The position numbers and the translations under genes were made by a program. A stretch of DNA of 57,212 bases from Pseudomonadota bacterium (GTDB lineage: Bacteria > Pseudomonadota > Gammaproteobacteria > Burkholderiales > Thiobacillaceae). The DNA lies in contig JAJZTS010000009.1 of the NCBI GenBank assembly GCA_021848725.1, forward strand, positions 1 to 57,212, read 5' to 3'. Positions 36,490 through 46,889 of the stretch are shown piece by piece. Each line of letters opens with the position of its first letter. Position 1 is the stretch's first letter. Below the pieces are notes generated by a model. That model worked only from the letters and a program-made list of their open reading frames with translations. It was not told the DNA's origin and did not search any database.

Positions 36490-39400
36490 ATGGCATTGTT
36501 CCGGGCTGACCTATCGCCGACCATGACCACCTTAAACCGACGCCTACTCCGCATCGCTGCCTGGATCGCCATCCTGGGCACCATCGCGTTCGCCGGCCTG
36601 GTGCTGACCGTCAAATACGCGCTGCTGCCGCGCCTGGGCGAGCAACGCGTCTTCATCGAGCAGAGCGTGAGCCGGGCCATCGGCCTGCCGGTCGCAATCG
36701 GCCGGCTCACCGCCGACTGGCGCGGCTGGCATCCTCGGCTACGACTGGACGACGTGCGCATCGCAGCGCCGGGGCAAGAGACCCCGCTGACCTTGCCGAG
36801 CGTGGAAGCGGCGGTGTCCTGGACCAGCTTGGTCTTTTTCGAGCCCCGCCTGGTCGAATTGCGGCTCCAGGCGCCCAAGCTCACGATCCGCCGCGACAAG
36901 ACCGGGGTGCTCTATGTGGCCGGCATCCGCATCGACGAAAAACAGGCCGGCGGCGCCTTCCCCGATTGGCTGCTGCGCCAGCGCCTGATCCTGGTCAGCG
37001 ACGCGGAGGTGACGTGGCTCGACGACAAGATCGGTGCGCCACCGCTCAAACTCGCGCACCTCAGCGCTGCGCTGCATAACCTGTTGGGCCGCCACCGCTT
37101 CGGCCTGACTGCCTTGCCGCCCACCGACGTGGCGCAACGGCTCGACCTGCGCGGCGATCTGCGCGGCGGCAGCGTCAGTCAGCCGGAAGGCTGGTCCGGC
37201 CAACTCTACAGCCGGGTCGATGCCGTCGATCTCGCCGCTTGGAACCGGCAAACGCCCTGGTCGCAAGAAACGGTGCGCGGCGGCCATGGTCAGCTGCGCT
37301 TCTGGCTGACCGTGAAGAAAGGCATGCCGCGGCAAATCGTCGGCGATGCGCGGCTGCGCGATATCTCGCTCCAGTTCGCCCAGGACCTGCGCATCCTCGC
37401 CTTTCGCGACCTGGATAGCCGCATCGTCTGGCAACGCCTGAAAAACGACCGCCACGATATCCATACCGAGGGCTTGCGTTACACCACGGCCACCGGCGAA
37501 ACCTCGAGCGCGGCCAAGCTCGGCCTGCAACTGCAGGCTGACGCCAACGGCCAATTCAAGCCCACCCAGGCCGAGGCCGAGGGCTTGCGCCTGGAAGCCG
37601 TGACCGCCTTGGCCGACGCCATTCCGCTGCCAAAAAATATGCACGATCTGGTCGAGAAGCTCAGCCCGCGCGGCCTGGTCGATTTCGCCCAAGTGCAACA
37701 GGTCGACGGCAACCGCTACGCGGTGACTGCACGCTTCCATGACGTCGGGGTCAATGCCTATGACAAATTGCCAGGCATCAATGGGCTGAGCGGCCGGATC
37801 AAGACCGACCAGGCTGGCGGCGAGGCCGAGATCGATAGCCGAAATTTCTCGTTCGACGACACCAGCATCTTTCGCAATCCGCTCGCCTTCGCCACGGTCG
37901 AAGGCCGCTTGACCTGGCAGTTGCCGAAGCAGGGTGGACTCAAGCTCGACATCGCCAAATTGAAGTTCGCCAATGCCGACTTGACCGGTGAAGCACACGG
38001 CAGCATTCAAACAGCGCCAGGCCGGCCGGCTCAGGCCGACATCCAAGCCAGCCTCGGCCGTGGCGAGGCCAACGCCGTATGGCAGTATCTGCCGAAGGCG
38101 GTCAGCGACGATGCGTATGCTTGGCTCAAGCGCAGCCTGGTCGGCGGCTACGCCAGCGATGTCCAATTCATATTGAAAGGCTCGTTGGACCAGTTCCCTT
38201 TCGACCAAGGCGGCGGCGAATTCAAGGTCGGCATGCGGCTGAACGACGGCGTGCTCGATTACGCGCCGGGCTGGCCGAAGATCGACAATATCCAGGGCTC
38301 GCTGGTCTTCCATGACAAGGCGATGACCCTGATCGCGCAGCCCGGTGCGCATATCCACGGTATCCCATTGGGCGAGGTCAGCGCAATCATCCCCGATCTG
38401 CATTACTCGTACGACGAACAACTGGTCATCCGCGGCAGCGCCAGCGGCCCGACCCAGCGCTTCCTCGACTTCATGCGCAACAGCCCGGTGTTCGAACACA
38501 CCGGCCGTTTCACCGAATTCATGCGCGCCGAAGGCAAGGGTAACTTGGCCCTGGGCTTGGATATGCCATTGCGGCACATCGCCGATACCACCGTCAAAGG
38601 CAGCTACCAATTCAGCGCCAACCGCATCGACCCCGGTGCCAGCCTGCCCACGCTGAGCAATGCCAGCGGCCAGATCGACTTCACCGAGAATGGCGTGAGC
38701 GCCAAACAACTCCACGCCACGCTTTTCGACCAGCCGGCCGAACTCGGCATCGCCAGCGAAGCAGCCGGCCGCGTCCGGATCGACCTGCGCGGCCGGGTCA
38801 ATGCCCAGGCCATAAGCGAACGCCTGCCCAGCATCGTAGCCCAACGCATTGCCGGCACGACCGACTACCGCGCCCAGCTCAGCATCAAAGATCACAAGAG
38901 CACCTTGCGCGTCGAATCCAACCTCGTCGGCCTGACCAGCACCCTGCCGCCCCCCTTCGACAAAAAGGCCGCCGCGGCGGTCCCGCTGCTCATCGCCAAA
39001 AGCGATGGCTCGGAGGCGATCAACCTACGTTACTCCAATCTGCTCTCCGCCAGCGTGGTGCCGGGAGGCAACGGCATCAAGCGCGCCGTGTTCCGCTTAG
39101 GCGGCGGCGAAACCACGCTACCCGCCGAAGGCATCGCGCTGCGCGGCGGTTTGCCGACGCTCGATCTCGATGCCTGGCGCACCTTGCTGTCGACCAAAGA
39201 CACCGGGAAGGGCGTGGCCGTGAACGATGTGAACGTCTCTTTCGCCAGCCTGACCTTCAACAACCGGCCTTTCCACGACATCAACATCCAGGCCAAGCCG
39301 ATCGCCAAAGGCTGGCAACTGAAACTGAATGGCCGCGACGTGCAAGGCGAGGCCAGCTACTTCCCGGCCGCCAATGGCAGCCCGGCCCGCATCGCCGGCC

Positions 39401-40305
39401 AATTCAAGAAACTCATGATCCCGGAGAGAAAAGACGAGACCGGCACCACCAGCGAAGCGGCCGACGAACCGACGCAGCAAATCGACATCCAAGCCGAACG
39501 CTTCGGCCTCGGTGCCCAGGATTACGGCGCGCTGACCTTGCACCTCACACCCAAACCCCAGCGCTGGCAGATCCACGAGTTCGCCTTGAATAGCCCGGAT
39601 GGCCAGATCAATCTGGATGGCGAACTATCGACCAGCAGCCAACGCGCGAGCACGCTCAACCTCAAAGCCAAGGCCAACAACCTGGGCAAGCTGCTCGCCC
39701 GCCTGGGCCACCCCGACACCATCAAGCGCGGCGAGGGCGAGGCGAGCGGCCTCATCGGCTGGCAAGGCGGCACCAACCAATTTCAAATCGCGCGCCTGAG
39801 CGGCAATCTCGCGATCAAGGCCAAGAACGGCCAATTCACCAAGGTCGACCCCGGCGTCGGCCGATTGCTCGGTATTCTCAGCTTGCAGGCATTGCCTCGC
39901 CGTATCACCCTGGATTTCCGGGATATCTTCTCCGAGGGCTTCGCCTTCGACGAGATCGAGGGCAATGTCACACTCGATCGCGGCACAGCCGCGCTCAAAG
40001 GCATGCGTATGGACGGCCCATCGGCCAAAGTGTTGATGAGCGGCCAGATCGGCTTGGCCGATGAAACGCAATCCTTGCGCGTCGCCGTCACGCCCCGCCT
40101 GGAAGACAGCCTCGCGGTCGGCGCGGCGCTGATCGGCGGTCCGGCCGCCGGCGTCGGCGCCTATGTCGCGAGCAAGTTGCTGAAAGACCCCTTGGGCCAA
40201 GCCACCGCTTTCGAATACCAAGTCACCGGCACCTGGGCCAACCCCGAAGTCGTTCGCCTCACCCCCACGGCCGCGCCCAGCCCACATCAAGAGGACAAAC
40301 CGTGA
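36490..40305 (+). CDS. YhdP/AsmA-family large envelope protein
   Basis: Very large (1271 residues) protein with a single N-terminal membrane anchor (AWIAILGTIAFAGLVLTVKY) followed by a long beta-rich periplasmic part, ending in an AsmA-like C-terminal domain (GRLLGILSLQALPRRITLDF). The architecture and length match the YhdP branch of AsmA-like proteins, thought to bridge inner and outer membranes and move phospholipids. The start could be the ATG at 36490 or MTTLNRRLL at 36523; neither has a strong ribosome-binding site. It heads a translationally coupled group with the next three genes. Confidence 0.9.
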   Translation: MALFRADLSPTMTTLNRRLLRIAAWIAILGTIAFAGLVLTVKYALLPRLGEQRVFIEQSVSRAIGLPVAIGRLTADWRGWHPRLRLDDVRIAAPGQETPLTLPSVEAAVSWTSLVFFEPRLVELRLQAPKLTIRRDKTGVLYVAGIRIDEKQAGGAFPDWLLRQRLILVSDAEVTWLDDKIGAPPLKLAHLSAALHNLLGRHRFGLTALPPTDVAQRLDLRGDLRGGSVSQPEGWSGQLYSRVDAVDLAAWNRQTPWSQETVRGGHGQLRFWLTVKKGMPRQIVGDARLRDISLQFAQDLRILAFRDLDSRIVWQRLKNDRHDIHTEGLRYTTATGETSSAAKLGLQLQADANGQFKPTQAEAEGLRLEAVTALADAIPLPKNMHDLVEKLSPRGLVDFAQVQQVDGNRYAVTARFHDVGVNAYDKLPGINGLSGRIKTDQAGGEAEIDSRNFSFDDTSIFRNPLAFATVEGRLTWQLPKQGGLKLDIAKLKFANADLTGEAHGSIQTAPGRPAQADIQASLGRGEANAVWQYLPKAVSDDAYAWLKRSLVGGYASDVQFILKGSLDQFPFDQGGGEFKVGMRLNDGVLDYAPGWPKIDNIQGSLVFHDKAMTLIAQPGAHIHGIPLGEVSAIIPDLHYSYDEQLVIRGSASGPTQRFLDFMRNSPVFEHTGRFTEFMRAEGKGNLALGLDMPLRHIADTTVKGSYQFSANRIDPGASLPTLSNASGQIDFTENGVSAKQLHATLFDQPAELGIASEAAGRVRIDLRGRVNAQAISERLPSIVAQRIAGTTDYRAQLSIKDHKSTLRVESNLVGLTSTLPPPFDKKAAAAVPLLIAKSDGSEAINLRYSNLLSASVVPGGNGIKRAVFRLGGGETTLPAEGIALRGGLPTLDLDAWRTLLSTKDTGKGVAVNDVNVSFASLTFNNRPFHDINIQAKPIAKGWQLKLNGRDVQGEASYFPAANGSPARIAGQFKKLMIPERKDETGTTSEAADEPTQQIDIQAERFGLGAQDYGALTLHLTPKPQRWQIHEFALNSPDGQINLDGELSTSSQRASTLNLKAKANNLGKLLARLGHPDTIKRGEGEASGLIGWQGGTNQFQIARLSGNLAIKAKNGQFTKVDPGVGRLLGILSLQALPRRITLDFRDIFSEGFAFDEIEGNVTLDRGTAALKGMRMDGPSAKVLMSGQIGLADETQSLRVAVTPRLEDSLAVGAALIGGPAAGVGAYVASKLLKDPLGQATAFEYQVTGTWANPEVVRLTPTAAPSPHQEDKP

Positions 40306-40634
40306 CACGTGCGATCTTTTGCCTCTGGCTTGCCGCCTTTTCCCTTGCCGCCTTCGGCCGGGATTGTGTACCCTCGGACGAGTTGTGGTCGAAACCGCGC
40401 AATGCCGCTTCTATACTGGGCGAGAAGGCCATACGTAAATGCGTGTTGCCCCTATTGGACAATGCCGACGCGACCTTACGTATGCGCCATGCCCCCGATG
40501 AGGATGCCCAGTGGCGCGCGGCGGATTTGCGCTGGTGGTTGATCGCGCTCGGCCTGGAACCCGGCCGGATCGCCCTAGTGGAAGACCCCAAGGCCACCGA
40601 ACCCCTTGTACTGGAACTGACGGAAACCAAGTGA
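40302..40634 (+). CDS. Small secreted hypothetical protein
   Basis: Protein of 110 residues that I do not recognise. A short signal peptide ([19 protein letters not shown]) is followed by a soluble part with two cysteines ([10 protein letters not shown] and IRKCVLPLL) that could form a disulfide. The start is GTG overlapping the YhdP-like stop by 4 bp (GTGA), and its own stop overlaps the nitrilase start by 4 bp. It is therefore translationally coupled in a four-gene operon. The context suggests a periplasmic envelope function. Confidence 0.75.
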   Translation: MTRAIFCLWLAAFSLAAFGRDCVPSDELWSKPRNAASILGEKAIRKCVLPLLDNADATLRMRHAPDEDAQWRAADLRWWLIALGLEPGRIALVEDPKATEPLVLELTETK

Positions 40635-41548
40635 CTCGCAAATCAACCTCAGGCTTTGCCAAAGCCCGCAGCCGTACCACCCCGAAGGCCCAGGAAGGCG
40701 CAGGCCTGCTGCGCGTGGCCGCCATCCAGATGGCCTCCGGCCCCAATGTCGCCGCCAACCTATCCGAGGCCGAGCGTCTGATTCAGCAGGCCGTCAACGC
40801 CGGCGCCAAGCTGGTCGCGCTGCCCGAGTATTTTGCGATCATGGGTCTGAAAGACACCGACAAGGTCGCCGCGCGCGAGGCGGAAGGCAAAGGACCGATC
40901 CAGAAATTCCTCGCCGGCCAGGCCAAGAAGCACAAGATCTGGCTGATCGGCGGTTCGGTGCCACTCGAATGCGACAACCCGAAGAAGGTGCGCAACAGCT
41001 GCCTGGTCTACGACGACAAAGGCAAGCAGGTCGCGCGTTACGACAAGATCCACCTGTTCGGCCTGGAACTGGGCAACGAGCGCTACAAGGAAGAGACCAC
41101 CATCGAACCGGGCGACAAGGTCGTAGTCGTCGACACCCCGTTCGGCCGCCTAGGCCTGTCGATCTGCTACGACCTGCGCTTCCCCGAGCTGTATCGGGCC
41201 ATGGGCGAGGTCGACATCATCACGGTGCCGGCTGCCTTCACCGCGACCACGGGCAAGGCCCACTTCGAAACGCTGATCCGCGCCCGTGCCATCGAGAACC
41301 TGGCCTATGTCATCGCCCCGGCCCAAGGCGGCTATCACCTGTCCGGCCGCGAAACCCACGGCGACACCATGATCGTCGACCCGTGGGGCAATGTGCTCGA
41401 CCGCCTGCCGCGCGGCTCGGGCGTGGTCGTCGCCAGCCTCAACCGCGGCTATCAGGAAAGCATGCGCAAGAGTCTGCCGGCGCTGAAACACCGCACGCTC
41501 AATTGCAGCAGCGCGATCAAGGTCGAAGTCGTCAAGGCCGACGCATGA
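40631..41548 (+). CDS. Carbon-nitrogen hydrolase (nitrilase superfamily)
   Basis: Nitrilase-superfamily amidase of 305 residues with the full Glu-Lys-Cys triad: Glu in VALPEYFAI, Lys in RYDKIHLFG and Cys in [14 protein letters not shown]. The sequence resembles the Nit1/YafV-like branch that hydrolyses deaminated glutathione or omega-amides, but the substrate is not proven. The start is GTG at 40631 overlapping the previous stop. The order YhdP - nitrilase - TldD is frequent in proteobacteria. Confidence 0.93.
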   Translation: MTRKSTSGFAKARSRTTPKAQEGAGLLRVAAIQMASGPNVAANLSEAERLIQQAVNAGAKLVALPEYFAIMGLKDTDKVAAREAEGKGPIQKFLAGQAKKHKIWLIGGSVPLECDNPKKVRNSCLVYDDKGKQVARYDKIHLFGLELGNERYKEETTIEPGDKVVVVDTPFGRLGLSICYDLRFPELYRAMGEVDIITVPAAFTATTGKAHFETLIRARAIENLAYVIAPAQGGYHLSGRETHGDTMIVDPWGNVLDRLPRGSGVVVASLNRGYQESMRKSLPALKHRTLNCSSAIKVEVVKADA

Positions 41549-42999
41549 ACCACAGCGGCAAAGACGAAGGCCTGTTCGCCACGGCCGTTGACACCCTGCT
41601 CGCGCCGAACGAACTCACGCCGCAGCAGCTCGACGGTGTGTTCGGCCTGCTCGCCGCGCACAAACTCGACGACGCCGACCTCTATTTCCAGTACAGCCGG
41701 TCCGAGGCCTGGAGCCTGGAAGAAGGCCGGGTCAAATCCGGCAGCTTCAGCATCGACCAAGGCGTCGGCGTGCGCGCCGTGGTCGGCGACAAGACTGCCT
41801 TCGCCTATTCCGACGACATCCGCCTGCCCGCCATCGAGGACGCCGCCCGCACCGCCCGCGCCATCGCCGCCGCTGGCGGCAGCGCCTCGGTCAAGGCGGC
41901 AGCGCCGGTGGCCGGCCGCAAGCTCTACCTGCCGCTCGACCCGCTCGCCTCGCTGGCCGAGGCCGACAAGGTCGCCCTGCTCCATCGCCTGGAAGACTAC
42001 GCCCGCAAGCTGGACCCGCGCGTGAGCCAGGTCATCGCCAGCCTGGCCGGCGAATACGAGGTAATCTACGTCGCCCGCCTGGACGGCCGGGTGGCGGCCG
42101 ATGTCCGGCCCCTGGTCCGGGTCTCGCTCCAGGTCATCGTCGAACAGGATGGCCGGCGCGAGCAGGGCAGCTCCGGCGGCGGCGGTCGCACCGACTACGG
42201 CTATTTCACCGACATCATCCTGCAGGACTACGCCGAGCAGGCGGTGCATCAAGCGGTGATCAACCTCCATGCCAAGCCGGCCCCGGCCGGCAGCATGACC
42301 GTGGTGCTCGGTGCCGGCTGGCCCGGCATCCTGCTGCACGAGGCCATCGGCCACGGCCTGGAGGGCGACTTTAACCGCAAAGGCAGCTCCGCCTTCTCCG
42401 GCCGCCTCGGCCAGCGCGTCGCGGCCAAGGGCGTCACCGTGGTCGACGACGGCACCCTGCCCGACCGGCGCGGTTCGCTCAACATCGACGACGAGGGCAA
42501 CCCGACCGAGTGCACCGTGCTGATCGAGGACGGCATCCTCAAGGGCTACATGCAGGACGCCATGAACGCCCGGCTGATGGGCATGGCGCCGACCGGCAAC
42601 GGCCGACGCGAATCCTTCGCCCACCTGCCCATGCCGCGCATGACCAACACCTACATGCACGCCGGCGACAAGGCACCGGAAGAGATCATCGCCTCGGTGA
42701 AAAAAGGTCTCTACGCCGCCAACTTCGGCGGCGGCCAGGTCGACATCACCAGCGGCAAGTTCGTGTTCTCGGCGGCCGAGGCCTACCTGATCGAGGATGG
42801 CAAGATCACCTACCCGGTCAAGGGCGCCACCCTGATCGGCAACGGCCCCGACGCCCTGACCCGGGTCGCCATGATCGGCAACGACATGCGGCTCGACTCC
42901 GGCGTCGGCACCTGCGGCAAGGAAGGCCAGAGTGTGCCGGTCGGTGTCGGCCAACCGACGCTGCGCATCGACGGCTTGACCGTGGGCGGCACCAGCTAA
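41545..42999 (+). CDS. tldD: TldD metalloprotease
   Basis: TldD subunit of the TldD/TldE zinc protease, 484 residues. The metal motif is [11 protein letters not shown] (HExxxH) in the C-terminal half, and the typical N-terminal [20 protein letters not shown] is present. In enterobacteria it matures microcins and degrades unfolded peptides with TldE; the partner gene is not in this window. The ATG at 41545 overlaps the nitrilase stop by 4 bp. It closes the YhdP-led operon. Confidence 0.96.
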   Translation: MNHSGKDEGLFATAVDTLLAPNELTPQQLDGVFGLLAAHKLDDADLYFQYSRSEAWSLEEGRVKSGSFSIDQGVGVRAVVGDKTAFAYSDDIRLPAIEDAARTARAIAAAGGSASVKAAAPVAGRKLYLPLDPLASLAEADKVALLHRLEDYARKLDPRVSQVIASLAGEYEVIYVARLDGRVAADVRPLVRVSLQVIVEQDGRREQGSSGGGGRTDYGYFTDIILQDYAEQAVHQAVINLHAKPAPAGSMTVVLGAGWPGILLHEAIGHGLEGDFNRKGSSAFSGRLGQRVAAKGVTVVDDGTLPDRRGSLNIDDEGNPTECTVLIEDGILKGYMQDAMNARLMGMAPTGNGRRESFAHLPMPRMTNTYMHAGDKAPEEIIASVKKGLYAANFGGGQVDITSGKFVFSAAEAYLIEDGKITYPVKGATLIGNGPDALTRVAMIGNDMRLDSGVGTCGKEGQSVPVGVGQPTLRIDGLTVGGTS

Positions 43000-43096
43000 G
43001 TACTTTTTCTAGCCGGCCTGCCCGCCGGTCACATGGCTGTCATCCTTGGTCTATATATGTGAGTTGCATTGCGCCAAAACTCATAGGGAGCCAACC

Positions 43097-43405
43097 ATGT
43101 TGAAAGCCGAAGAGAAGTCGAGCAGCAGGGCCGCCGCCCAAACCGCGACGACCGCCAAACCGAAGAAGGCCGCCAAGGCCGAAACCGGCGCCAAACCGGC
43201 CAAGGCCGTAAGCGTGAAGAGTGCGACCAAGGCCACCGCCAGCAAGCCGAAGAAGGCCAAGGGCCTCGATGCCGGCCTGCGTCACCAGCTCATCAACGAA
43301 ACCGCGCACTTCCTCGCCGAAAAGCGCTGCGGCGGCGCCAGCGAGATGGACGATTGGTTGTTCGCGGAACGTTTGGTCGACGGGGTGAGCAAGGCTGTGC
43401 AGTAA
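43097..43405 (+). CDS. Small DUF2934-like protein with Lys/Ala-rich N-terminus
   Basis: Protein of 102 residues. The first 60 are low-complexity, basic and Ala-rich (KPKKAAKAETGAKPAKAVS), resembling histone H1-like tails. The C-terminal 35 residues (INETAHFLAEKRCGGASEMD then DWLFAERLV) fit the short DUF2934 helix pair. The ATG at 43097 has AGGGAG seven bases upstream; a longer frame start lacks one. It may bind nucleic acid through its basic tail, which is inference. Confidence 0.75.
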   Translation: MLKAEEKSSSRAAAQTATTAKPKKAAKAETGAKPAKAVSVKSATKATASKPKKAKGLDAGLRHQLINETAHFLAEKRCGGASEMDDWLFAERLVDGVSKAVQ

Positions 43406-43470
43406 GTATTCACCCTCGAATCAACCGCTTGCCTTGCCCCGGTCCCACCGCCTCTGCTACCATGCAAGCC

Positions 43471-43542
43471 ATGAACCTGCATTGCGCCGATCTTTTCTTT
43501 TTTTACTTTTATCCCACGCCCATGGCGGTCGGGAGGAAGTAG
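43471..43542 (+). CDS. Phe/Tyr-rich attenuator leader peptide of aroG
   Basis: A 23-residue reading frame, MNLHCADLFFFYFYPTPMAV then GRK, with six consecutive Phe/Tyr codons. It is followed 27 nt later by an intrinsic terminator and then by the DAHP synthase gene. This is the classic layout of ribosome-stalling attenuation by charged tRNA-Phe/Tyr, as in pheA leaders. An upstream in-frame ATG at 43462 is an alternative start. No strong ribosome-binding site is visible, so confidence rests on codon content and context. Confidence 0.75.
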   Translation: MNLHCADLFFFYFYPTPMAVGRK

Positions 43543-43565
43543 CGCGAGCAGCAAGCGAATCCCCG

Positions 43566-43594
43566 AAAACCGCCAGCCCCCTGGCGGTTTTTTA
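43566..43594 (+). terminator. Attenuator terminator before aroG
   Basis: AAAACCGCCAG-CCCC-CTGGCGGTTTTTT, a strong intrinsic hairpin with a T-run between the Phe/Tyr-rich leader and aroG. Confidence 0.9.
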
Positions 43595-43626
43595 TTTGGG
43601 GCTGGCCAGAGCAAGGACGATTGGAC

Positions 43627-44703
43627 ATGACCGGATACCGAACCGACGACACCCGCATCGAGCAGGGCGGCGAATTGCTGGCGCCGATGCAACTCATGCG
43701 CGAGCTCAAGGCCAGCGATACGGCCTTGAAGACGACCTATACCGCGCGCGGCGCCATCCATGACGTACTGCGCGGCGCCGACGACCGCCTGGTGGTCATT
43801 GTCGGCCCCTGCTCGATCCACGACCCGGTCGCCGCCCTGGCCTATGCCAAGGGGCTGAAGAAGCTGGCCGACGAGTTGGCCCACGACCTGGTCGTCGTGA
43901 TGCGGGTCTATTTCGAGAAACCGCGCACCACGGTGGGTTGGAAGGGCCTGATCAACGACCCCCACCTGGACGAGAGCTTCGACATCAACGAGGGCCTGCG
44001 CCTGGCGCGCAAGATCCTGCTGGAGATCAACGAACTGGGCCTGCCCAGCGCGACCGAGTTCCTCGACCTGATCTCGCCGCAATACCTGGCCGACCTGGTG
44101 GCCTGGGGCGCGATCGGCGCCCGCACCACCGAATCGCAAAGTCACCGGCAGCTGGCCTCGGGCATGTCCTGCCCGATCGGCTTCAAGAACGGCACCGACG
44201 GCAGCATCCGAATCGCGGTGGATGCGATCAAGGCGGCCGCCGCTCACCACCACTTCATCTCGATCACCAAGTCCGGCCATGTCGGCGTGTTCAAGACTGC
44301 CGGCAACGAGGACACCCATGTCATCCTGCGCGGCGGCAAGCAGCCGAACTACGATGCGGCCAGCGTCGATACCGTTTGCCAGGAGTTGGCCGCCGCCGGC
44401 CTGCGGCCGCAGGTGATGATTGACCTGTCGCACGCCAACTCGAGCAAGCAATTCGAGCGCCAGATCGAGGTCGGCCACGACGTGGCCCGCCAGGTCGCCG
44501 GCGGCGACGCCCGGATCATGGGGGTGATGATCGAATCCCACCTGAATCCGGGCCGGCAAGACCTCTGCCCCGGCAAGCCGCTGGAATATGGCCAGTCGAT
44601 CACCGACGGCTGCATCGGCTGGACCGACACCGAACCGCTGTTGCGCGCGCTGGCCGAGGCGGTGCGGAGCCGCCGGCTCAAGCAGGAAGACTGCGAGGAA
44701 TAA
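43627..44703 (+). CDS. aroG: 3-deoxy-7-phosphoheptulonate (DAHP) synthase
   Basis: Class I alpha DAHP synthase of 358 residues, the first step of aromatic amino acid synthesis from PEP and erythrose 4-phosphate. Family segments include VVIVGPCSIHDPVAAL, MRVYFEKPRTTVGWKG, GARTTESQSHR and MIDLSHANSSK. I chose the ATG at 43627 (MTGYRTDD) over a TTG at 43621 because AAGGA lies about ten bases upstream. Transcription appears to be controlled by the Phe/Tyr leader attenuator just upstream, so it is likely the Phe- or Tyr-responsive isozyme. Confidence 0.97.
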   Translation: MTGYRTDDTRIEQGGELLAPMQLMRELKASDTALKTTYTARGAIHDVLRGADDRLVVIVGPCSIHDPVAALAYAKGLKKLADELAHDLVVVMRVYFEKPRTTVGWKGLINDPHLDESFDINEGLRLARKILLEINELGLPSATEFLDLISPQYLADLVAWGAIGARTTESQSHRQLASGMSCPIGFKNGTDGSIRIAVDAIKAAAAHHHFISITKSGHVGVFKTAGNEDTHVILRGGKQPNYDAASVDTVCQELAAAGLRPQVMIDLSHANSSKQFERQIEVGHDVARQVAGGDARIMGVMIESHLNPGRQDLCPGKPLEYGQSITDGCIGWTDTEPLLRALAEAVRSRRLKQEDCEE

Positions 44704-44738
44704 GGCGACCCAACCCCGGCCTTGGGGTAAAATCGGCC

Positions 44739-44837
44739 GTGGCGGGTCTCCCCGCATGGCTAAGTTGCCAACCTGGTCAGGTCCGGAAGGAAGCAGCCAC
44801 AGCGATGGATGCCAGTGCCGGGGGTAAGGCTCGCCAC
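44739..44837 (+). ncRNA. ffs: Signal recognition particle 4.5S RNA
   Basis: The universally conserved SRP core GGTCAGGTCCGGAAGGAAGC followed by AGCC is present at about 44778-44801, with the opposing GTGCCGGGGGTAAGG strand. The 5' GTGGCG and 3' CGCCAC ends pair. A TAAAAT -10 box lies at 44728-44733, six bases before the start. The position directly before dnaX is usual in betaproteobacteria. Confidence 0.95.
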
Positions 44838-44924
44838 CCCTATTTCAGTGCGGCGTGAGGAGAGAGGCGTGAGCACAACCCGGTTCTTTTCCCTCGCGCC
44901 GCGCGCCTTACGCCTCATGCGCCT

Positions 44925-46562
44925 ATGAGTCACCAAGTCCTCGCCCGCAAATGGCGGCCCAAGTCCTTCGCCGAGCTGGTCGGCCAGGAACACGTGGTTC
45001 GCGCGCTGTCGAACGCCCTGAACCAGGGCCGGCTGCACCACGCCTACCTGCTCACCGGCACCCGCGGCTGCGGCAAGACCACCATCGCCCGCATCCTGGC
45101 CAAGTGCCTCAACTGCGAGACCGGGCTGACCGCCACCCCCTGCGGCAGCTGCCCGGCCTGCCGCGAGATCGAGTCCGGCCGCTTCGTCGACCTGATCGAG
45201 ATCGACGCCGCCTCCTACACCGGGGTCGACAATATGCGCGAGGTGCTGGAGAACGCCCAGTATGCGCCCACCGCCGGCCGCTACAAGGTCTACCTCATCG
45301 ACGAGGTGCACATGCTGTCGAAGAGCGCCTTCAACGCCATGTTGAAGACGCTGGAAGAGCCACCGGCCCATGTGGTGTTCATCCTGGCCACCACCGACCC
45401 GCAGAAGGTGCCGGTGACCGTGTTGTCGCGCTGCCTGCAGTTCAACCTCAAGCTCCTGCCGCCCCCCCGGGTGGCCGAGCACCTGAAAAACGTGCTGGCC
45501 GCCGAGGGCATCGCCAACGAGCCGGCCGCCCTGCCGCTGATCGCCCGCGCCGCCGCCGGCAGCATGCGCGACGCCCTGTCCCTGCTCGACCAGGCCATCG
45601 CCTACGGCGGCGGCAACGTGCGCGAGCAGGAAACCCGCGACATGCTGGGTTCGGTCGACCAGGCCTATCTGTTCCCCATCCTCGAAGCGCTGGCCGCCAA
45701 CGACGGCGCGCAACTGATGGCCGAGGCCGAGAACATCGCCGCCCGCAGCTTCTCCTTCGACGCCGCCCTGCAGGACTTGGGCCTCTTGCTGCATCAGATC
45801 GCGCTGGCCCAGACCGTGCCCGAGGCAGTGGCCGAGGACGTGCCCGAGCGCGATCGCCTGTTCGCCCTGGCCCGCACGCTCGACGCCGAGACCGTGCAGC
45901 TCTACTACCAGATCGCCGGCCTCGGCCGCCGCGACCTGGAATGGGCGCCGGACGAATACGCCGGTTTCTCCATGGCCTTGTTGCGCATGCTGGCGTTCAC
46001 GCCGGGCAGCCCCGCTCCCGTCATGACGGCCGGTGCCCCGCAAGCCACCCCCAGCCCCCCCCCGGCGACGCGGCCAAGCCCGGCCACCGCGGCGGCACCA
46101 GCGCCTGTGGCGGCGGCGGCCGCCCCCGCGGCCAAGCCAGACAAAATCGCCAGTCACCCCAGCGCGCCGGAGTCCGCCGGCTTCGACGGCGACTGGCCGG
46201 CCCTGGCCAACGGCCTGCAAGGCGTCATCGGCCAACTGGCCAGCACCTGCGAGCTGGTGGAACACAACGCTGCGCTGCTGAGCCTGCGCCTGCCCGAGGC
46301 GCATAAGGGCCTGCTCGACGGTTTCGGCGACAAGCTCAAGGCGGCCCTGCGAGAAAAATTGGGCAGCGGCACCAAGATCGAAATCAGCTTGGGTGCGACA
46401 CAAGGCAGCGCGCCGGCCGAGATCGCGGCCCGGCATAAGGCCGAGCGCCAGGCCGAGGCCGAAACGGCCATCCAGAACGACCCCTTCGTGCAAACTGTCG
46501 TCCAGGAATTCGACGGCAAGATCACGCAGATTCAACCCCTTCGACAAGAGAGTGCGAAATGA
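44925..46562 (+). CDS. dnaX: DNA polymerase III subunits gamma/tau
   Basis: Clamp-loader ATPase of 545 residues. Walker A is [10 protein letters not shown] (near residue 45), the zinc module has four cysteines in [20 protein letters not shown], and Walker B is [11 protein letters not shown] Pro/Ala linker around residues 365-405 leads to the tau-specific C-terminus that binds the polymerase. A run of nine Cs (46055-46063) lies in the linker; no E. coli-type A-rich slippery site is seen. It heads the dnaX-ybaB-recR operon, and ybaB overlaps its stop by 4 bp. Confidence 0.97.
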   Translation: MSHQVLARKWRPKSFAELVGQEHVVRALSNALNQGRLHHAYLLTGTRGCGKTTIARILAKCLNCETGLTATPCGSCPACREIESGRFVDLIEIDAASYTGVDNMREVLENAQYAPTAGRYKVYLIDEVHMLSKSAFNAMLKTLEEPPAHVVFILATTDPQKVPVTVLSRCLQFNLKLLPPPRVAEHLKNVLAAEGIANEPAALPLIARAAAGSMRDALSLLDQAIAYGGGNVREQETRDMLGSVDQAYLFPILEALAANDGAQLMAEAENIAARSFSFDAALQDLGLLLHQIALAQTVPEAVAEDVPERDRLFALARTLDAETVQLYYQIAGLGRRDLEWAPDEYAGFSMALLRMLAFTPGSPAPVMTAGAPQATPSPPPATRPSPATAAAPAPVAAAAAPAAKPDKIASHPSAPESAGFDGDWPALANGLQGVIGQLASTCELVEHNAALLSLRLPEAHKGLLDGFGDKLKAALREKLGSGTKIEISLGATQGSAPAEIAARHKAERQAEAETAIQNDPFVQTVVQEFDGKITQIQPLRQESAK

Positions 46563-46885
46563 TGAAAGGCGGTATTGGCAACCTGATGAAACAGGCCCAG
46601 CAGATGCAGAATAATCTGCAGAAGGTGCAGGCCGAGATTGCCGAAATGGAAGTGGAAGGCCAGTCCGGCTCCGGCCTGGTCAAGGTCACGATGAACGGCA
46701 AGCATGAAGTGAAGCGGGTCAATATCGACCCGTCGCTGATGCAGGACGACAAAGAGATGCTGGAAGACCTGATCGTCGCGGCGATGAACGATGCCGTGCG
46801 CCGGATCGATACGGTATCGCAGGAAAAGATGGCCGCAGTCACCGCCGGCATGCCCATGCCGCCGGGCATGAAATTCCCGTTCTGA
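46559..46885 (+). CDS. YbaB/EbfC nucleoid-associated protein
   Basis: Small DNA-binding protein of 108 residues beginning [20 protein letters not shown], with the typical coiled N-terminal helix and the [20 protein letters not shown] core, ending in a flexible [12 protein letters not shown] tail. It dimerises as tweezers on DNA and is conserved between dnaX and recR. Its start overlaps the dnaX stop by 4 bp. Confidence 0.97.
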   Translation: MMKGGIGNLMKQAQQMQNNLQKVQAEIAEMEVEGQSGSGLVKVTMNGKHEVKRVNIDPSLMQDDKEMLEDLIVAAMNDAVRRIDTVSQEKMAAVTAGMPMPPGMKFPF

Positions 46886-46889
46886 TGGC

